Below, one piece after another: positions 31,250 through 34,829 of a DNA stretch of 34,829 bases. Below the pieces are notes generated by a model. It was not told the DNA's origin and did not search any database. It saw only the letters and a list, made by a program, of their open reading frames with translations. Where the stretch lies: NCBI GenBank assembly GCA_024280015.1, contig JAJRQY010000148.1, positions 1 through 34,829 of the forward strand, given 5' to 3'. Position 1 is the stretch's first letter. Every line of letters starts with the position of its first letter. The position numbers were made by a program, and so were the translations under genes. Source of the DNA: Actinomycetes bacterium. Lineage in GTDB: Bacteria > Actinomycetota > Acidimicrobiia > Acidimicrobiales > SZUA-35.

Positions 31250-32512
31250 CTACAGGCGTGAACGAATCTCCGCTCGCAAGTTCACCATGTCCTGGTCAGC
31301 CCACAGCATCTGAACCTTCTGCTCGGCAATGGTGTTGCCCTGTGGTCGATCCTTGAGGACGAACTCGGTGAAGGTCTCCGCCAGATCCTCAACTGCGTTA
31401 GTCATGGCGTAGTCGGTGACAAACGAATCAGCGTTTTCGGTGTAGTACGCATCCAGTGCGTCCCAGTCACCGGACTCGTTCAACTGCTCAAGTTCGTTTT
31501 GCAGAGACTGTGGCCAAAAGGCGGCGACGAACTTGGCCAGGGTTGACTGGCTGAGTGCACATCCTTCTCCGGGGTCAAAGGTCGGGCATGATCCGTTCTC
31601 CGAGCTTGGGGGAACCTCACTGGCCTTGAGGGTTAGTAGGTGACCAAATTCGTGGACCAGTACATAGTCCAGTTCCTCGCCACTCATGGCGCTGTCAACC
31701 CCCAGGATCCACTTGGTCGGATTGTCCTCGTCGGCGTAAACGTGGGCCCCTCCGTATTCCGAACTCATGAGTTCGAAGCCGCTAACCATGGTGCGTTCGG
31801 TAGCCGGAATTATTTGGGTGAAACGGCTCCAGACGGCATTGGCTTGGTCCAACTGTTCAGCGCTGGCTTCTGATCCCATCAGCTTGCCGTCCACTACCTT
31901 GAAGCTGGCCAGGGGTGAGTCGGAATCGTCATAGGAGTCAGAATCATCGGAGGAGTCAGAGTCATCGGAGGTTTGGGGGTCGCTCTCGTCCCAATCGCCG
32001 TCCTCAGAGGAGATGTCGACTCCGGCATCTTCGAGGATGGTGAAGAATTCCTCATCGGAAAGGGCGTCGACTTCTTCGTCAGTCATTCCATCAAACGGAT
32101 CGACCTGTGCAGGGTTAGAGTTTTCGCTGGGGCTGTCCAGGTAGTCCTGGTCAATCTCGGAACCAATCCAGTTCTCTGGAGAGGGGGTGAACACCAGGTC
32201 GAGGCCGAGGCTTTCCAGCTCGTTGGCCAAGTCACCCAACCTGACGTCGTCAAGGTCTAAACCTTGATTGGTCTGCAGCGCGTGAGTGGGAGTTTGGTCC
32301 CGGCCTTGAGCGGCGTTGACGAGGCTTGGAGTCACGGCACCAATGGCACTGATGGAGGTGACCGCTGCCAGTATGAGAAGTGCGCTCCGCTTGCGGGCTG
32401 ACCGCTTCGCTCGTTGACCAGGTGTATGGCCAAGCAGGCCCTGCTGCTTGAGTGGTGATGGACCGAACGACGGGCGGTCGCTTGGGGGTTGGGTTGGAAT
32501 TTGCTCAGTCAT
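31250..32512 (-). CDS. Exported zinc metallopeptidase-like protein with acidic linker
   Basis: 420 aa from ATG 32512 (MTEQIPTQPPSDRPSF). After a basic cytoplasmic segment (about 30-42) comes a membrane/signal stretch ALLILAAVTSISAIGAVTPS. A Thr/Ser/Asp region follows, with an Asp-Ser run at about 180-200 (SDDSDSSDDSDSYDDSDS). The protease part has YVLVHEFGHLLTL, giving H-E-F-G-H at 287-291, with VEDLAETFTEF (about 374-384) supplying a likely third Glu ligand. Two Cys (CPTFDPGEGC) flank a loop. It is probably secreted or membrane-anchored. It is divergent from the OmpR-type regulator, and direct repeats in the gap suggest control by it (inference). Confidence 0.82.
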   Translation of the reverse strand: MTEQIPTQPPSDRPSFGPSPLKQQGLLGHTPGQRAKRSARKRSALLILAAVTSISAIGAVTPSLVNAAQGRDQTPTHALQTNQGLDLDDVRLGDLANELESLGLDLVFTPSPENWIGSEIDQDYLDSPSENSNPAQVDPFDGMTDEEVDALSDEEFFTILEDAGVDISSEDGDWDESDPQTSDDSDSSDDSDSYDDSDSPLASFKVVDGKLMGSEASAEQLDQANAVWSRFTQIIPATERTMVSGFELMSSEYGGAHVYADEDNPTKWILGVDSAMSGEELDYVLVHEFGHLLTLKASEVPPSSENGSCPTFDPGEGCALSQSTLAKFVAAFWPQSLQNELEQLNESGDWDALDAYYTENADSFVTDYAMTNAVEDLAETFTEFVLKDRPQGNTIAEQKVQMLWADQDMVNLRAEIRSRL

Positions 32513-32570
32513 TGTTCTGGTCTCTTTCTCGGTGTTGGTTTTTCTTGATGACGACATCATGAGGAACTGT

Positions 32571-32599
32571 TCTTGAGAGACCGTTGAGCAATCTTGAGA
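32571..32599. promoter_or_regulatory. Three TTGAG direct repeats, candidate OmpR-type binding site
   Basis: TTGAG occurs at 32573-32577, 32584-32588 and 32594-32598, i.e. at 11- and 10-bp steps, one helical turn each. The outer two are within TCTTGAGA (32571-32578 and 32592-32599). Direct repeats with this period are the usual site for OmpR/PhoB-family regulators, and one is encoded just to the right. Confidence 0.6.
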
Positions 32600-32653
32600 A
32601 TTCGCTGTGAGAGCATGGGTGCCCCACCAGCCGGGCGCTGTCATCATGTGGGG

Positions 32654-33376
32654 GTGAGAATCCTTCTTGTCGAAGATGAGGCCCTTATCGCCCGAGCACT
32701 AAGAGAGGCCTTGGAGGCCGAGGGCTACGTGGTCGATCATGCTGATCGGGGAGACGACGGGCTGTGGCAAGCCACCGAGAACTCCTATGACGGCATCATC
32801 CTGGACATCATGCTGCCCGGCCTGAACGGCTACAAGGTCTGTCGCCAACTCCGCCAGGCCGGAAACTTCACGCCAATCATGATGCTGACCGCCAAGGATG
32901 GCGAGTTTGATCAGGCTGAGGGCCTTGATCTCGGCGCCGATGACTATATGACCAAGCCGTTTTCGCTCACTGTGCTGCAAGCCAGGCTGCGGGCCATGCT
33001 TCGTCGGGGTCCCAGCGAGCGGCCAGCAGTAATGACAGCTGGAGACCTGGTTCTTGATCCTGGGGCCAGGACGTGCATCCGAGCGGAACACGAGATTGAT
33101 CTGACACCTCGAGAGTTTTCACTCCTGCGCTATCTCCTGCACCGGCTTGATGAACCGGTCTCCAAACGTGACTTGCTCGAACACGTCTGGGCCGACGATG
33201 ACGCCGATGTCAATGTGGTCCAGGTCTACGTTGGATACCTGCGCCGCAAGATTGATGAACCTTTCGGATGTCAGTCGATCGAAACCGTTCGTGGCTACGG
33301 GTACCGGCTGGTGAGGTCCGGCGGAGTTCCGGATTCGGGACGGGATGGATCATCCGGAGGTAAGGGAGATGGATAG
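32654..33376 (+). CDS. OmpR/PhoB-family response regulator
   Basis: 240 aa from GTG 32654 (GTG 32648 also possible). The receiver domain has the acidic pair in LLVEDEA, Asp51 in IILDIMLPGLNGY, Thr79 in MMLTAKD and Lys101 in DDYMTKPFS. The winged-helix C-terminus (about 128-225) has DLTPREFSLLRYLLHRLDEP, VSKRDLLEHVWADDDADVNV and VQVYVGYLRRKI, ending TVRGYGYRLV. All canonical residues are present. Its end overlaps the kinase start by 8 nt, so the two are a cognate pair. Candidate DNA sites are the TTGAG repeats upstream. Confidence 0.95.
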   Translation: MRILLVEDEALIARALREALEAEGYVVDHADRGDDGLWQATENSYDGIILDIMLPGLNGYKVCRQLRQAGNFTPIMMLTAKDGEFDQAEGLDLGADDYMTKPFSLTVLQARLRAMLRRGPSERPAVMTAGDLVLDPGARTCIRAEHEIDLTPREFSLLRYLLHRLDEPVSKRDLLEHVWADDDADVNVVQVYVGYLRRKIDEPFGCQSIETVRGYGYRLVRSGGVPDSGRDGSSGGKGDG

Positions 33377-34712
33377 GTCTGCCTCGCTTCGAGGCCGTCT
33401 GGGAACGGCCACTGCTCTTGGGTCGGCGCTGCTTGCCGCCGTTGCAGCTGTGTCGGTGGCGGTTCTGGCTTGGCTCGATGCCGGGAACAAGCTTCTTGAT
33501 CACACCACCCTGGCGGCCTTCGTGGCTGCAGAGGCCAACGACCCAATTTTCAGCCCCATACCCAAAAGCGGGAGCAACGGATTCGTCGTGACTTTTTCTG
33601 AGTCCGGTGAACTAATTGATCAGACTTCTCCTCTCTCCAACGATCTGGTCGAGGTCCTCCGAGATGACATTTGGGTAGGAACGACCAGAGCCGAGGAGGT
33701 GGTATCGGCTACTTACGTGCAGACGGGCAAGGTTGACGAACTCAGCGTCGCCGGAGTGCAGTGTTTCAATCTCCTCGCCTGTGAAACGGTCATTGTTGGT
33801 GCATACCGAGAACCACTCCCGTCATACTTGTGGTCTCACGCCGCCCTTATTCTTGGTCCAATTCTCCTAGTTGGAGCGCTCGCCGGTTTTGGAGCCCGCT
33901 GGCTGGTCGGTCGATCCTTGCTGCCGGTCGACCGGATGCGACGCGAGTTAGCCGAGATCACCGAGACCAATCTGTCAAGTCGTGTCGAGGTTCCTAGTAC
34001 CGGAGATGAGCTGGCGGAGCTGGCAGAGACGTTTAACCAGACGATCGCTCGTCTCGATGGCGCGGTTCAGGCCAATGAACGCTTCGTTGGTGATGCGGCC
34101 CATGAGCTGCGATCACCAATTGCCGGGGTGCGGGCAGCTGTTGAGTTGGAAGGCGCCAAGAACCCTGGCGGGATTCTGGATGATGCGCTAGGCGAACTGG
34201 ACCGGGCCGGAAGGTTGATCGATGACTTGTTGGTCTTGGCCCGCAGGCAAGGATCAGTTGCAGCAAGACTTGGCGATGTTGATCTAGACGATCTGGCCCG
34301 GGCGGAGGTTCGTAGTGCGTCATCTCGTTTCCCCCAGATCGAACTGGTATCGAGCATTGAGCCACTGCGGGTCACTGGCCAAGCAGATGCTTTGCGCCGA
34401 GTGGTGTCCAACCTGGTTGAGAATGCCTGTCTGTACGGAAAGAGCCTGGTTCATGTCGTGGTCGCCACCGTGGATGGTGTGTCACGATTGGAAGTACATG
34501 ACGATGGCCCCGGTATCCCGCCAGACGCGATCGATCGGATATTCGAGCGCTTCGCTCGATTGGACGAGTCACGAGCCCGTGCCAGCGGAGGTTCCGGGCT
34601 TGGCCTTGCCATCGCCAGTGAGATAGCTAGCGACCACGGAGCCAAGCTGGACGTCTTGCAGTCAGGACTAGGAGGAGCCTGTTTCCGATTGTCGTTTCCG
34701 GCCGTCTCCTAG
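33369..34712 (+). CDS. Membrane sensor histidine kinase (HAMP-HisKA-HATPase)
   Basis: 447 aa from ATG 33369, which has GGAGG at 8-nt spacing and overlaps the regulator gene by 8 nt. TM1 is at about 13-35 and TM2 at about 157-180. The extracellular domain between them carries the pair Cys132/Cys138 (QCFNLLAC), possibly a disulfide. HAMP (about 181-233) is followed by the HisKA box with His245 (GDAAHELRSPIAGVRAAVEL), then the N-box NLVENACLYG, G1 DDGPGIPPDAIDRIFERFAR and G2 GGSGLGLAI. It is a complete transmitter for the OmpR-type partner. The signal is unknown. The gene ends 26 nt before the transposase fragment. Confidence 0.94.
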   Translation: MDRSASLRGRLGTATALGSALLAAVAAVSVAVLAWLDAGNKLLDHTTLAAFVAAEANDPIFSPIPKSGSNGFVVTFSESGELIDQTSPLSNDLVEVLRDDIWVGTTRAEEVVSATYVQTGKVDELSVAGVQCFNLLACETVIVGAYREPLPSYLWSHAALILGPILLVGALAGFGARWLVGRSLLPVDRMRRELAEITETNLSSRVEVPSTGDELAELAETFNQTIARLDGAVQANERFVGDAAHELRSPIAGVRAAVELEGAKNPGGILDDALGELDRAGRLIDDLLVLARRQGSVAARLGDVDLDDLARAEVRSASSRFPQIELVSSIEPLRVTGQADALRRVVSNLVENACLYGKSLVHVVVATVDGVSRLEVHDDGPGIPPDAIDRIFERFARLDESRARASGGSGLGLAIASEIASDHGAKLDVLQSGLGGACFRLSFPAVS

Positions 34713-34738
34713 TGGGCCCGCGCGTTAATCATTATGAC

Positions 34739-34829
34739 TTACGCGGCTAACGGCCGGCCATCATAAGTCCACCGGAACGGCCTCGCCTTCTTGTTATAAG
34801 CATTAATGAACTCAATGATCCGACCAGCA
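34739..34829 (-). mobile_element. IS630-family transposase, C-terminal end only (runs off right edge)
   Basis: Reading leftwards from the edge, 29 codons give A-G-R-I-I-E-F-I, then NAYNKKARPFRWTYDG and RPLAA before TAA (34741-34739). The I-E-F-I-x-x-Y-N-x-x-A-x-P-F-x-W-T-Y pattern is the usual C-terminus of IS630-type DDE transposases. The element would continue to the right. Its inner end must lie between the kinase stop (34712) and 34738, where a terminal repeat cannot be defined without the other end. GACTTA (34736-34741) and TAAGTC (34764-34769) form a 6-bp inverted pair over the 3' end. Confidence 0.75.

Overview
The window looks like chromosomal DNA of an uncultured, moderately high-GC actinobacterium. 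The Acidimicrobiia are my best guess, by protein style only: Thr/Ser/Asp-rich lipoproteins, many LuxR and TetR regulators, GTG starts, and an actinobacterial-type ROK kinase and CopCD. No rRNA, tRNA, CRISPR array or phage module is visible. The only mobile-element trace is the C-terminus of an IS630-like transposase at the extreme right edge.

Layout. (1) 1-2540, minus strand: a class III aminotransferase of the diaminobutyrate (EctB) type, coupled by ATGA to an adenylation-domain protein that runs off the left edge and resembles the Pls/PosA-like single-module NRPSs. (2) 2571-5243, minus strand: a chain of a 27-aa hydrophobic micropeptide, a NarL-type regulator, a histidine kinase and a second NarL-type regulator, in which every stop overlaps the next start. 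(3) 5450-13928: a GNAT acetyltransferase, an alpha/beta hydrolase, a DUF533/TerB-like protein, a very large lipoprotein made of four degenerate repeats, a LuxR-type regulator with an unusual leader (coupled short ORF and three 8-bp inverted repeats), a DUF1348 protein, a small lipoprotein with a clear promoter/operator, and a MarR regulator with a Cys cluster. (4) 13948-17242: PhnA and TetR (minus), two copies of a 13-bp palindrome, then DUF4386 membrane protein, an AhpD/CMD-like protein with an in-frame TGA, and a Memo-like protein. (5) 17303-23485: CopC-CopD fusion, metallophosphoesterase, LysE exporter, ABM-like protein, lipoprotein serpin, ROK kinase. (6) 23631-28926: stand-alone GHKL ATPase, nucleotidyltransferase/histidine-phosphatase fusion, a hydrolase whose N-terminal domain is cut off by a TAA, and an esterase-like lipoprotein. 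(7) 28987-34829: TetR with paired operators and a DUF6326 protein, a small membrane protein, a cyclase, a secreted metallopeptidase divergent from an OmpR/kinase pair, and the transposase fragment.

The strongest unexpected signal is at 15900-16403. One reading frame is open throughout except for a TGA that falls exactly on the second Cys of the CxxCxxxH motif of the AhpD/CMD family (CPT-U-LKGH). Starting 12 nt after that TGA is a compact 8-bp hairpin with a GGC loop, placed where bacterial SECIS elements sit. I read this as a selenocysteine-containing AhpD-like redox protein. It is coupled by TAGTG to a Memo-like metalloprotein and probably expressed with a DUF4386 membrane protein under TetR control. 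No selA/B/C/D gene lies in the window, so the selenium assignment needs the rest of the genome.
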